Source: an uncultured Pelagibacteraceae bacterium
Lineage (GTDB): Bacteria; Pseudomonadota; Alphaproteobacteria; Pelagibacterales; Pelagibacteraceae
Assembly: GCA_902595125.1 (NCBI GenBank)
Contig: CACJOY010000002.1
Coordinates: 124,001-188,000 of the forward strand
DNA: 64,000 nucleotides
Reading direction: 5' to 3'
Positions 10,291 to 19,622 of this stretch are shown one piece after another. Below the pieces are notes generated by a model that saw only the letters and a program-made list of their open reading frames with translations, ran no database searches and was not told the DNA's origin. Each line of letters starts with the position of its first letter. The first letter of the stretch is position 1. A program made the position numbers and the translations under genes.

Positions 10291-11771
10291 AATTTTCTTC
10301 TCTTTTTATTATGTTTTTTAAAGGTAAATTGTTTAGGTCTATTATTTCTACTTTTAAATTTCCTTTTACCTTTAAAATTAAACTTTTTTCTTTCTACATT
10401 TGAAGTTAAATCTTCTAAGGGGTTTTTTCCAAAATATTTAGGGTTATTAGTAAATCCTGATGGTTTCGTTTTCTTCTGTTTAAAAAAATTTTTTTTTCTT
10501 TTAAAATCAAAATCTTTTTTTACTTCAAATTGTCCTACTTGATCTTTTCTTCTTTTTTCAAAAGATTTTTTTTTATTTTTAAAGTTTAAATTTTTCTTTT
10601 CCCTAAATTTTCTTTTTTTATTGTAAGGTCTATCTCCTTTTCTTTTATTTCTTGAGTTTCTTGTCAAATTGCTTTGTGCTAATTTAAAATTTGGGTTTAT
10701 CAATTTATTAATAGAATTCCACATTGGTCTATCATCTGAACTTAGAAAAGTTAAAGCGGATCCCTCTGATCCAGCTCTAGCTGTCCTTCCGATTCTGTGT
10801 ACGTAATCCTCAGGAACTTGAGGTAAGTCATAATTAATCACATGTTCAATTAAAGGAATATCAAGACCTCTTGCCGCTACATCTGTTGCAATTAAAATTC
10901 TTTTTAAGCCTTTTCTAAAAGAGTTTATAACACGATCTCTTTTACTCTGGCGAAGATCACCATGGATTGCGTCTGCAGAATGTCCTTCTTCCTTAAGACG
11001 TTTAACCATCTTGTCAGCACTTCTTTTAGTTTTAACGAAAACTAAAATAGATCCTTTTCTTGCTAGAAATTGATTAATTAGTTCGTCATACTTATTTTCT
11101 TTGAAAACTTGAAGTGTTTCTTGTTTAATTTTTTTAACTGGAATTGAAGTAGCACCTGCAGATATCCTTTTAGGTTTATTTAGATATCTTTCTGAAATTC
11201 TTAAAATATTTTGAGGTAGCGTTGCTGAGAATAATAAAGTTTGATGATTTCTAGGTATAAATTTTAAAACCATTTCAATTTGTGGGGTAAATCCCATATC
11301 AAGCATTCTATCAGTTTCATCTAAAACCAAATATTTTGTTGCTGATAAGTTTAAACTTTTCCTTTTTAAGTGATCATTTATTCTACCAGGTGTACCAACT
11401 ATAATTCTAGACCTGTTACTTAATTGTCTAAGTTGTTTTTGCATAGATTCACCACCAATTAATAAAGCTGTTTTAATATTTATCTTCTCACTAACAATAC
11501 TTTTAATTGTTTCCATTACTTGTGAAGCTAGTTCTCTTGTTGGGCACATTACTAGTGCAAAAGCATTTTTATCTAAAATTAATTTATTAATTAGAGGTAT
11601 AGTAAAAGCTAAGGTTTTACCTGTGCCAGTCTGAGCTGTACCTAAAATATCTTTGCCCTCTAATGCAACTGGAATAGCCATCCCTTGAATAGGTGTTGGT
11701 TTAATAAAATTCATTTTGAATAATGAATTTTTTAAAGAATCTTCTATTTTTATTGATGTGAAATTTTCCAT
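10287..11771 (-). CDS. rhlE: DEAD-box-type ATP-dependent RNA helicase (RhlE-like)
   Basis: A cytoplasmic RNA helicase likely to act in ribosome assembly or RNA turnover. The core carries the Q-motif (PTPIQGMAIP), motif I GTAQTGTGKT near residue 45, Ia PTRELASQ, II LVLDETDRMLDMGF near 150, III SAT near 182, and VI HRIGRTARAG near 325. Motif II reads DETD rather than DEAD. After residue ~360 comes a long Lys/Arg/Phe/Asn-rich tail, typical of RNA-binding extensions. The 494-aa protein is a single transcription unit on the minus strand. The symbol is chosen by resemblance; CsdA- or SrmB-type roles cannot be excluded. Confidence 0.9.
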   Translation of the reverse strand: MENFTSIKIEDSLKNSLFKMNFIKPTPIQGMAIPVALEGKDILGTAQTGTGKTLAFTIPLINKLILDKNAFALVMCPTRELASQVMETIKSIVSEKINIKTALLIGGESMQKQLRQLSNRSRIIVGTPGRINDHLKRKSLNLSATKYLVLDETDRMLDMGFTPQIEMVLKFIPRNHQTLLFSATLPQNILRISERYLNKPKRISAGATSIPVKKIKQETLQVFKENKYDELINQFLARKGSILVFVKTKRSADKMVKRLKEEGHSADAIHGDLRQSKRDRVINSFRKGLKRILIATDVAARGLDIPLIEHVINYDLPQVPEDYVHRIGRTARAGSEGSALTFLSSDDRPMWNSINKLINPNFKLAQSNLTRNSRNKRKGDRPYNKKRKFREKKNLNFKNKKKSFEKRRKDQVGQFEVKKDFDFKRKKNFFKQKKTKPSGFTNNPKYFGKNPLEDLTSNVERKKFNFKGKRKFKSRNNRPKQFTFKKHNKKRRKF

Positions 11772-11960
11772 TAGATAATTAAAAAGTTTATTTTGAAATT
11801 TAGTTCTTGATTATTTGTTGGTTTTGATTTTATTGCGATATCTATATGTTTTTAAAACAATCACAAGAAATGAATTTTTTATCAAACCCTTTTAATCCAC
11901 TAAATATTGACTTTTTTTAAGTTTTCAAATTAAAGAATTAATGTATAAGAGCCACAATTT

Positions 11961-13787
11961 ATGAACAACAATATCAGAAACATCACTATAATTGCTCACG
12001 TAGACCACGGCAAAACTACTTTAATTGATAATTTGATGAAACAAAGTGGATCTTTTAGAGAAAATGAAGTTGTTGATGAAAGATTAATGGACTCTGGTGA
12101 ACTTGAAAAAGAGAGAGGAATTACAATTTTAGCTAAACCAGCTTCAATTAATTGGAAAAACTCAAGGATTAATATCATAGATACCCCAGGTCACAGAGAT
12201 TTTGCTGCAGAGGTTGAAAGAGTTTTAAGCATGGCTGATGGGGCTTTGCTATTAATTGACTCTGCAGAGGGAGTAATGCCTCAAACGAAATTTGTGTTAT
12301 CAAAAGCCTTAAAGCAAGGATTAAAACCAATTGTAGTAATAAACAAATTAGACAAAACAGACCAGAGAGCAAATGAAGTTTTAGATGAAACTTTTGATTT
12401 ATTTGTAAGTTTAGATGCCAATGAAGAGCAATTGGATTTTCCAGTTTTATACGCAAGTGGAAGATCAGGATGGGCAGATAAAGAAGTTGATGGACCTAGG
12501 AAAAATTTAGATCCTCTTTTAAATCAAATTATTGAACACGTTAAACCAGCTAAGTTAGATAAGTCAAAACCATTTGCTATGCTTTCTACCCTTCTTTATG
12601 CAGACAATTTTTTAGGTAGAAGTTTAGTAGGTAGAATTACACAAGGTACTGCAAAAGCAAATCAGGCTATAAAAGCGATAAATTTAAAGGGTGACAAAGT
12701 AGATGAAGGAAGATTAACAAAAATCTTCAGGTATGAGGGTACTAAAAAAGTTCCAATTGAAGTTGGAGAGGCAGGTGACATTGTTGTTGTCGCAGGTTTA
12801 GAAAAAGCAAACGTGGCAGATACAATATGTGATTTAGAGGTTAATAAACCAATTGAAGCTACGCCAATTGATCCTCCAACGATGTCCATTAATATAACGG
12901 TTAATACATCACCATTAGCAGGAACAGAGGGGAAAAAATTAACAAGTACACAAATAAGAGACAGACTGATTCAAGAAGCACAAAATAACGTGGGAATTTC
13001 ATTTTCGGAAAATGACAAAAATGATTCTTTTGTAGTAAGTGGAAGAGGTGAATTAATGCTTGAAATTCTTCTGACTCAAATGAGAAGAGAAGGCTTTGAA
13101 CTAACTGTTAGCCCTCCAAAAGTTTTATACAAAAAAGATGATGCTGGTAAAAAACTCGAACCGATAGAAGAAATTACAATTGATCTTGACGAAGAATATT
13201 CATCAAAAATAATAGACTCTATGAACAGAAGAAAAGGTAAATTAATAGAACTAAAAGATACTGGTAAAGATAAAAAAAGATTAATATTTCATGCTCCAAC
13301 AAGAGGATTAATGGGTTACAATAGCAGGTTCCTTACACTTACAAAAGGAAATGGCGTAATAAATAGAATTTTTCACGATTATGGTCCATTTGAGGGAGAA
13401 ATGGAAGGTAGAAAAAATGGCGCTTTAATATCGATGGAGCAAGGCAAGGCTGTTGCTTTTGCAATATTCAATCTGCAAGCAAGAGGTGAGATGTTTGTAA
13501 CTCACAACGATCCAGTTTATCCAGGAATGATAGTTGGTTTATCTCCTAAACCAGGAGACATGATAATTAATGTAATGAAGGGTAAAAAATTAACTAATAT
13601 GAGAACACAGGGCACTGATGAAAATGTTGTTCTTACACCAGTTAGAAAAATGTCAATAGCAGAACAATTAAGTATTTTAAATTCAGATGAAGCTCTTGAA
13701 ATTACACCTATGTCTTGTAGATTAAGAAAGGCTATTCTTGATCCACATGATAGAAAAAGAAATGAAAAATCTGGTGCAGCAGCTTAG
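11961..13787 (+). CDS. typA: Ribosome-associated translational GTPase TypA/BipA
   Basis: TypA is a translation-factor GTPase that binds the 70S ribosome and assists 50S assembly under stress. GTPase motifs are G1 AHVDHGKTTL near residue 12, G2 within RGITI, G3 DTPGHRDF near 74, and G4 NKLD near 128. The 608-aa length and the C-terminal segment GLMGYNSRFLTLTKG are typical of the family. A TTGACT hexamer about 50 bases upstream (11907-11912) could be a -35 element, but a good -10 is not clear. The stop overlaps the convergent membrane-protein gene by 4 bases. Confidence 0.96.
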   Translation: MNNNIRNITIIAHVDHGKTTLIDNLMKQSGSFRENEVVDERLMDSGELEKERGITILAKPASINWKNSRINIIDTPGHRDFAAEVERVLSMADGALLLIDSAEGVMPQTKFVLSKALKQGLKPIVVINKLDKTDQRANEVLDETFDLFVSLDANEEQLDFPVLYASGRSGWADKEVDGPRKNLDPLLNQIIEHVKPAKLDKSKPFAMLSTLLYADNFLGRSLVGRITQGTAKANQAIKAINLKGDKVDEGRLTKIFRYEGTKKVPIEVGEAGDIVVVAGLEKANVADTICDLEVNKPIEATPIDPPTMSINITVNTSPLAGTEGKKLTSTQIRDRLIQEAQNNVGISFSENDKNDSFVVSGRGELMLEILLTQMRREGFELTVSPPKVLYKKDDAGKKLEPIEEITIDLDEEYSSKIIDSMNRRKGKLIELKDTGKDKKRLIFHAPTRGLMGYNSRFLTLTKGNGVINRIFHDYGPFEGEMEGRKNGALISMEQGKAVAFAIFNLQARGEMFVTHNDPVYPGMIVGLSPKPGDMIINVMKGKKLTNMRTQGTDENVVLTPVRKMSIAEQLSILNSDEALEITPMSCRLRKAILDPHDRKRNEKSGAAA

Positions 13788-14431
13788 TCGAATATTCTAT
13801 CAACTAAGAATAAACCTAAAGCAACACATGGTCCAATTCCAAAAGCAAATAATAAAGTTCCAACCCCCACTGTTCCACCTAAGTACCATCCAATACTAAC
13901 AACTGAGATCTCTAAAAATGCTCGAACAGCAGCAACTGGAAAGTTTGTTTTTTTTTGTAAACCAATCATCAATCCATCTCTTGGTCCAGCCCCAAGATTA
14001 GAGACCAAATAAATACCACCTCCAATACCAACTGTAATTACGGAAATAATTGCTAAAATTAATTGATAGACATAATTAGAAGGTGTTGGGACAAATTTTA
14101 TACAAAGATCAATCATCAATGCAATTATTAATGCATTAAATATTGTTCCCATACCAGGTTTTTGACCAAGAGGTATCCACAAAATTAAAACCGCAATACT
14201 AATTAAAAGTGTTATCGTTCCTATACTTAAGTTAATATTTAATGAGATACCTTGTGCTAAAACACTCCAAGGAGAGGCGCCAGTAAATGATACAATTAAT
14301 AGACCTTCTCCAAGTCCAAATAACATCAAACCAAAACATAAAAAAAAGAATGTAGAGAATTTTGGTTTAAAATTATAAGGCTTATCTGAACTCCAATTAA
14401 CCCTTGGTATTTTCTTAATTTTTAAAAACAT
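13784..14431 (-). CDS. YczE/YyaS-family integral membrane protein
   Basis: A 215-aa protein with about five predicted membrane segments. Conserved-looking features are GLGEGLLIVSFTGASPWSVL near residue 40, LWIPLGQKPGMGTIFNA near 85, and a Gly-rich GGGIYLVSNLGAGPRDGLM near 140, all matching the YczE/YyaS-like membrane family (COG2364). No function is established for most members. It is a single gene between convergent typA and a divergent exported-protein gene. Confidence 0.78.
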   Translation of the reverse strand: MFLKIKKIPRVNWSSDKPYNFKPKFSTFFFLCFGLMLFGLGEGLLIVSFTGASPWSVLAQGISLNINLSIGTITLLISIAVLILWIPLGQKPGMGTIFNALIIALMIDLCIKFVPTPSNYVYQLILAIISVITVGIGGGIYLVSNLGAGPRDGLMIGLQKKTNFPVAAVRAFLEISVVSIGWYLGGTVGVGTLLFAFGIGPCVALGLFLVDRIFD

Positions 14432-14481
14432 TTTAATAAGTTATTTCTATTGTTAATAAAGTCTATTAAACTAATTGTTAA

Positions 14482-15162
14482 ATGAAAAAAATTATAGTCA
14501 TTTTATTTCTTTTTATTTATCCAACAAATTCAATCGCTCATATTGGACATTACATTAAATATAACAAAATTGAGATGGAGATTTTTCGAAATGGTGAGCT
14601 TATTGGCTATAATCATTATTTTTTCAATAGAAATGGATCAGAAACTATTGTTACTAATCAAATTAAATTTGTAGTTAAACTTTTAGGAGCAACAGTTTTC
14701 CAAGTTGAAGGTTATAGCGAGGAAAAATTTTTCAAAGATCAATTAGTTTCTTATAATTCTAAAACTTTACAAAACGACAAAAAGAAGTTCGTTAATTTAA
14801 CATTTAATCAAAAAAATAAAAAATTTGATATCAAAGGCTCTTCATATAGTGGAGAAGCCTCAGCTGATAACGTGATTGGAAATTGGTGGAATCACAAAAT
14901 TTTACAAGCGAGTTCTCAAATAAGTCCTATCTCAGGAAGTATTAAGGATCAAGTGGTAACTTTTTTGGGCAAAGAAAAAATAGATCTTTATGGAAAAGTT
15001 TATGATGTTGATCATTTTACACTGAAGTCTAAAGACATGAGTATACCAAAAGATAAAAGATTAGATTTTGATATTTGGTATGATCGTAAAAATTTAATGA
15101 TATTAAAAGTATCCTATTCAAGAATGGGTAACTGGGAATATAAATTAAAAAATTTTAATTAA
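14482..15162 (+). CDS. Exported protein, DUF6134-like
   Basis: A 226-aa protein beginning with a signal peptide (KKIIVILFLFIYPTNSIA, cleavage likely before HIGHY), so it is probably periplasmic. The remainder looks beta-rich and contains RNGELIGYNHYFF near residue 36, a VIGNWWNHKIL segment near 138 and IWYDRKNLMILK near the C-terminus. This pattern resembles DUF6134 proteins, which have no known activity. It converges on the renalase-like gene with only one base between the stops. The family assignment is from memory and moderately certain. Confidence 0.65.
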   Translation: MKKIIVILFLFIYPTNSIAHIGHYIKYNKIEMEIFRNGELIGYNHYFFNRNGSETIVTNQIKFVVKLLGATVFQVEGYSEEKFFKDQLVSYNSKTLQNDKKKFVNLTFNQKNKKFDIKGSSYSGEASADNVIGNWWNHKILQASSQISPISGSIKDQVVTFLGKEKIDLYGKVYDVDHFTLKSKDMSIPKDKRLDFDIWYDRKNLMILKVSYSRMGNWEYKLKNFN

Positions 15163-15163
15163 T

Positions 15164-16135
15164 CTATCTTGAGATTTTTTTAAATAAATCATGTGCACTT
15201 ATCCATCCTGACTCTAATCTAGGTCCTACAAACCAATCTGCACAAACACCCAATTTTTTTCTAGGATCCCAATAACTTTTAATTTTAAATGGTTTCGAAT
15301 TTGAAGAGTATTTCCAACCGTGATTAAGTGAATAATAAATTTTTGTTTTTTTGATATTTGAAAGTTTTAAAAATTTATCGATCATAATTTTTGAATTTTT
15401 TTTTTTGTTATTCTTGTTTTTATTAATCTTTATATTTGCCCATTTAAATGTACTTTGAAGAGTCCATAAATCATATTTCGATTTAAACCTTTTTTTTGAG
15501 TTTTCATTTCCAGCCCAACCAAGAATTGGATCTTCAAAAAGATAGCTACTATTTGAATTCTTACTTTTTTTTATTGCAATCATGGTAGTAATATTTGCAT
15601 CCATTTTTATAGACTTACTTAAAAAAGAATTATTAATAAATTTCTTAGAAAGTTTTTTTAATTGTGGAAAAGGACAAGTCAAAATTAGGTTTTTAAAGTA
15701 TCTTAATTTTCCATCGTCAAATAACAAATACCAGAGTTTATTTTTATAATAGATTTTTTTTAATTCACTGTGATAGTTGCAATTAATTTTCTTTAGTAAA
15801 TGTTTGCTAATATCATTGTTTCCATTTTTACCAATTACTTTTAGATGTTTTTTATCCTGTTTTTTTTTTGAATTAAGAAAAACGTGTTTGCCAATCCATA
15901 CTTTTAAAATTCTTTTTTTTATTAAATCTTTAGTAAATTTTTTAAATTCTCTAGTTTTTGGTGAAATATACTGAGTGCCATGATCAAAACCTGTTTTGCC
16001 TTTTATTCTTTTAAAAGATGCACGACCCCCAGGGCCTCTTGCTTTGTCGAACAGAATTACTGAATGTTTTTTATTAAGAAGATTTGCAATTGTGGATCCA
16101 GATATTCCAGAACCAATTATACAAAATTCACTCAT
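15164..16135 (-). CDS. FAD/NAD(P)-binding oxidoreductase, renalase-like
   Basis: A flavoprotein of the renalase/amine-oxidase group (COG3380-like), 323 aa. The N-terminal dinucleotide-binding motif is CIIGSGISGSTIANLL, followed by FDKARGPGGRAS near residue 31 and FDHGTQYIS near 51. The C-terminal FAD-contacting part includes LGVCADWFVGPRLESGWISA near 290. Bacterial renalase-like proteins oxidise aberrant dihydropyridine nucleotides in characterised cases; the substrate here is not known. It overlaps the upstream pmbA by 4 bases and so is the third gene of a tldD-pmbA unit. Confidence 0.8.
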   Translation of the reverse strand: MSEFCIIGSGISGSTIANLLNKKHSVILFDKARGPGGRASFKRIKGKTGFDHGTQYISPKTREFKKFTKDLIKKRILKVWIGKHVFLNSKKKQDKKHLKVIGKNGNNDISKHLLKKINCNYHSELKKIYYKNKLWYLLFDDGKLRYFKNLILTCPFPQLKKLSKKFINNSFLSKSIKMDANITTMIAIKKSKNSNSSYLFEDPILGWAGNENSKKRFKSKYDLWTLQSTFKWANIKINKNKNNKKKNSKIMIDKFLKLSNIKKTKIYYSLNHGWKYSSNSKPFKIKSYWDPRKKLGVCADWFVGPRLESGWISAHDLFKKISR

Positions 16136-17448
16136 TTACCAGCAACAACCATTCCCTCTATTAACATGGTTGGTGAGTTAGTTGCATATTTGAACTCCAA
16201 GTCATTTGCTAAGGTAATATTTTGAAACATGTCTTTAAAATTACCTGCTATGGTAATTTCATTTATTGGATATTTAAACTCACCATTTTCAACTAAAAAC
16301 CCAGTTGCTCCAACTGAATAATCTCCGGTCACAATATTACTTCCATGACCTATGGTTTCTGTAATATAGAGACTTTTTGAATTTGAATTCAGTAAATCTT
16401 TAAAACTAATATTTCCATTTTCAAAATAAAGATTACTTGTTCCTCCACATCTTCCATTAGATTTAAGATTTAATTTTTTTCCATTGTAAGTATCAATCAG
16501 ATAATGTTTCAAAATTCCTTGATCCACCAGTTTAAGTGTGTCGGTCTTTACCCCTTCACTATCAAAATTTCTTGAGCCTAAGCCTTTGAGCATATCAGGT
16601 TTGTCAAATACATTTATTTTATCTGACAATATTTTTTGATTAGCTTTATCCTTTAAAAAAGAAGTTCCTCTTGATATCGCTGATGAAGAAATGGCACTTG
16701 CAAAAGTATTTAATATTCCCTTAGCTATTCTTTTATCGAAAATTATAGCAATTTTCTCACTACCTATTTTTTTTGGACTTAATTTTCTAATAGTTTGATT
16801 AGCAGCTAGAGTGCCTAATTCATCTGCGTCATCTAAGTCTTTAAGAAAACATTTACTAGAATATTCGTAATCTCTTTCCATGCTTTTTTCATCTTTTGCA
16901 ACTGTTACACTTGATGCTGTGAATGAAGATGTTTTGTAACCGTCACAAAAACCTTCGCTATTAGCTAAAGTAAAATTAGATTTATTTTGAGTAAAACTAG
17001 ATTCAGTATTGATAATTTTTTTATCGCTTGAAGCAGCAGCCTCTAATTTTTTTAAATAATCTATTTTTTGATCATTCGCTATATGACTATCATCATAGAG
17101 ATCTAAATCTTTAACTTCTTTTGATAATAAATCTCTGTCCGGTAAAGAATTAAATTCATCCTCAGGAGTATTTTTTGTAGTTTCGACACATTTTTCAATC
17201 AAAATACTCAAATTATCAGTAAGCAAATTAGATGAAGATATTGATGATTTCTTTTTACCAATGTAAGTAGTGATGCTTATACCTAGATCATCTGACCTAT
17301 TAGCTTCATCTAATTTTTTATTTCTAAAATTAACAGTTTCAGAAACTGAATTTTTTACAACCACACTTGTATCTGTTGCACCAAATTTCTTCGCTAAACC
17401 TAAACAATATGACGCTTTTTTCTCTAAAAATTCTTGATCCTTAACCAT
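16132..17448 (-). CDS. pmbA: TldE/PmbA subunit of the TldD/TldE protease
   Basis: PmbA (TldE) pairs with TldD in a heterodimeric metalloprotease that processes small peptides and modified peptides such as microcins. At 438 aa it has the normal length. As expected for TldE, the HExxxH zinc motif is absent. The C-terminal domain contains GHGSNIVTGDYSVGATGFLVE-type sequence, characteristic of the family. Its ATG follows the tldD stop immediately with no gap, and its end overlaps the flavoprotein gene by 4 bases. Confidence 0.93.
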   Translation of the reverse strand: MVKDQEFLEKKASYCLGLAKKFGATDTSVVVKNSVSETVNFRNKKLDEANRSDDLGISITTYIGKKKSSISSSNLLTDNLSILIEKCVETTKNTPEDEFNSLPDRDLLSKEVKDLDLYDDSHIANDQKIDYLKKLEAAASSDKKIINTESSFTQNKSNFTLANSEGFCDGYKTSSFTASSVTVAKDEKSMERDYEYSSKCFLKDLDDADELGTLAANQTIRKLSPKKIGSEKIAIIFDKRIAKGILNTFASAISSSAISRGTSFLKDKANQKILSDKINVFDKPDMLKGLGSRNFDSEGVKTDTLKLVDQGILKHYLIDTYNGKKLNLKSNGRCGGTSNLYFENGNISFKDLLNSNSKSLYITETIGHGSNIVTGDYSVGATGFLVENGEFKYPINEITIAGNFKDMFQNITLANDLEFKYATNSPTMLIEGMVVAGK

Positions 17449-18867
17449 TTAAAGTTTTGTACCACCTACAGTCATCTTATCGATTAATATTGATGGCTGT
17501 GCAACACCTACAGGTACACCTTGTCCAGCTTTACCACATGTCCCAATACCAGGATCCATCATCATATCATTTCCTACCATGGAAACTTCTTTTAAAATTG
17601 AAGGACCATCACCAATTAACGTTGCACCTTTAATTGGTGATCCAATTTTACCATCAACAATTTCATAAGCTTCAGTGCAATTAAATACAAATTTTCCAGA
17701 TGTTATATCAACTTGTCCACCACCAAAACTAACTGCAAAAATACCTTTGTCGACAGCTTTAATCATTTCTTCTTGGGTCTGCTTACCACTTAGCATCATC
17801 GTATTTCTCATTCTTGGTAGAACTATATGTCTATAGTTTTCTCTTCTTCCATTGCCAGTAGATCTTGTTTTCATCAAACGTGCGTTAAGTCTGTCTTGCA
17901 TAAAATTTTTTAAAATTCCATTTTCTATTAAAACAGTTTTTTCTGTTGGTGTTCCCTCATCGTCAATTGTAAGACTACCTCTTCTTTTATCAATTGTACC
18001 GTCATCAATAATTGTAACTCCCTCACTTGCAACTTTTTGGCCCATTAGATTATGAAATGCTGAAGTTTTCTTTCTATTAAAATCTCCCTCTAAACCATGA
18101 CCAACAGCCTCATGAATTAATATTGCAGGCCACCCAGGTCCGAGTACAACCTTCATCTCACCTGCTGGCGCGGGTTTACTCTCTAAATTCACTGATGCTA
18201 TCCTTAAAGCTTCATCACAAACACTTTTCCAATTTTCATCTTTTAAATATGAGTCGTAAGATTGTCTTCCACCAACACCGTATACGCCTGTTTCTTTTCT
18301 GCCATCTTTTTCCACCATAACTGAAACATTAAATCTTACCAAAGGACGAACATCTGACAAAGTCTCTCCACCAGATCTAATTATTTCTACAGACTTTTGC
18401 TCTCCCAAAAAATTAGCTGTAACTTGTTTAACCTTATCACCTTTAGATCGTAAATAATCATTTACATCGTTCAATATTTTAATTTTTTCATTAAGAGACT
18501 TTTGCTCAATGGGATTAATATTGTCATAATACTTTTTATTTGATTTAGGAATTTCATGATTATAAGTACCTTTAACAGATTTTAATGTTGACTTTAAATT
18601 TTCTGAAGATTGTTTTAAAGAGTTCTTAGAAATTTCATTAGAATGAGAATAAGCAACCACTTCATCCGATATAGCTCTAAAACCAAATCCTAAATCTGAA
18701 TTATAACTAGAATTTTTAATCTTATCGTCATCCAAAAGAATTGACTCTGATTTTGAATTTTCTAAGTATAGTTCTCCATCATCACATTTTTGCAAGGTGT
18801 CCGAAATAATATTTTCAGCTTCTTTTCTAGATAGGTCGGTTTTTTCAAAGAAATTACTCATGAGCAT
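17449..18867 (-). CDS. tldD: TldD catalytic subunit of the TldD/TldE metalloprotease
   Basis: TldD is the zinc-binding catalytic partner of PmbA. The motif HEAVGH places the metal ligands and the Glu at residues 252-257, and the downstream GTCGKAGQG supplies the conserved Cys near residue 450. The 472-aa length is usual. Two in-frame ATGs lie two codons apart at the start (MLMSN), and either could be used. It heads the tldD-pmbA-flavoprotein unit and diverges from the DCC-family gene. Confidence 0.95.
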   Translation of the reverse strand: MLMSNFFEKTDLSRKEAENIISDTLQKCDDGELYLENSKSESILLDDDKIKNSSYNSDLGFGFRAISDEVVAYSHSNEISKNSLKQSSENLKSTLKSVKGTYNHEIPKSNKKYYDNINPIEQKSLNEKIKILNDVNDYLRSKGDKVKQVTANFLGEQKSVEIIRSGGETLSDVRPLVRFNVSVMVEKDGRKETGVYGVGGRQSYDSYLKDENWKSVCDEALRIASVNLESKPAPAGEMKVVLGPGWPAILIHEAVGHGLEGDFNRKKTSAFHNLMGQKVASEGVTIIDDGTIDKRRGSLTIDDEGTPTEKTVLIENGILKNFMQDRLNARLMKTRSTGNGRRENYRHIVLPRMRNTMMLSGKQTQEEMIKAVDKGIFAVSFGGGQVDITSGKFVFNCTEAYEIVDGKIGSPIKGATLIGDGPSILKEVSMVGNDMMMDPGIGTCGKAGQGVPVGVAQPSILIDKMTVGGTKL

Positions 18868-18955
18868 CTTTACATAGTTTGTTTCAAAGATTTTTCAACT
18901 AGTGTATTTTACGCATGTACATTAATAAGATAAATTAGTAATAAATTGTCTTATT

Positions 18956-19303
18956 ATGAAAGTTTATTTTAACAATTCTTGTAAAATTTGTAAGGCTGAA
19001 ATTGATCTTTATAAAAAAGAAAAAATAGATGAGATAAATTGGATTGATATTACAGATAATAAATTAGCTGAAAAAGAAACTTCTAAAGATAGCAAGCAAC
19101 TTTTAAGAAGACTTCACATTAAAGATGGTGAAAAGGTTTTAGGAGGAGCAGAAGCATTTTTATTGTTATGGAAAAAAATGCCAAAATATAAATTTCTCTA
19201 TAATTTTTTTAAACTACCAATAATCTTTAATATGTTTTCTGTTGTATATGAGATAGTAGCTTTTTTTCTTTATCTCAAAAATAAAAAGCAATTAAAAAAC
19301 TAA
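18956..19303 (+). CDS. DCC-family (DUF393) thiol-disulfide-like protein
   Basis: A 115-aa protein of the DUF393/DCC family, named for a DGxCxxC-type N-terminal motif. Here the site reads NNSCKIC, so both cysteines are kept but the Asp-Gly is replaced by Asn-Ser. Later parts match the family: a GGAEAF segment near residue 62 and a hydrophobic C-terminus. A role as a thioredoxin-fold redox protein is suggested for the family but poorly tested. Its stop overlaps the convergent small membrane-protein gene by 4 bases. Confidence 0.8.
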   Translation: MKVYFNNSCKICKAEIDLYKKEKIDEINWIDITDNKLAEKETSKDSKQLLRRLHIKDGEKVLGGAEAFLLLWKKMPKYKFLYNFFKLPIIFNMFSVVYEIVAFFLYLKNKKQLKN

Positions 19304-19593
19304 CTAAAGAAAAATAATAAAAATTTACTTAGTAGAGACATTGAGGATATAAACATTACTAAGACTATTGAATACATTAATAAGATAGTCTTATTTTTTT
19401 TTCTTCTAAGTCTTACAAAATCTTTATCATCTAGATCGGAAATATCTCTTTCCCCAATTACTGGATAATCATAAGTAAATCTCCAAGTGCTGTCGCCGAG
19501 TCTTGGGTCTAAATTATTTAAATAACCTATCCAAGCAATAATGTATCTAAAAATTAAATATAGAATTATTAAAAAAACGGATCCCAGAATCAT
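19300..19593 (-). CDS. Small two-TM membrane protein of unknown function
   Basis: I do not recognise this 97-aa protein. It has an N-terminal hydrophobic segment (MILGSVFLIILYLIFRY), a polar middle of about 45 residues with LDPRLGDSTWRFTYDYPVIG and a charged RLRRKKN, then a second hydrophobic segment at the C-terminus. The likely topology is a two-pass membrane protein with one soluble loop. It lies 29 bases downstream of the Lys-rich coiled-coil gene on the same strand, so the two may be coexpressed. Confidence 0.7.
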   Translation of the reverse strand: MILGSVFLIILYLIFRYIIAWIGYLNNLDPRLGDSTWRFTYDYPVIGERDISDLDDKDFVRLRRKKNKTILLMYSIVLVMFISSMSLLSKFLLFFFS

Positions 19594-19622
19594 TAAAGAT
19601 AATACCTAAATAAAAAAAAAAT

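Noticed and set aside
11846-11920. 24-codon ORF upstream of typA as a leader peptide
   Set aside because: No Shine-Dalgarno, no attenuator-like hairpins and no run of regulatory codons; likely chance in AT-rich DNA.
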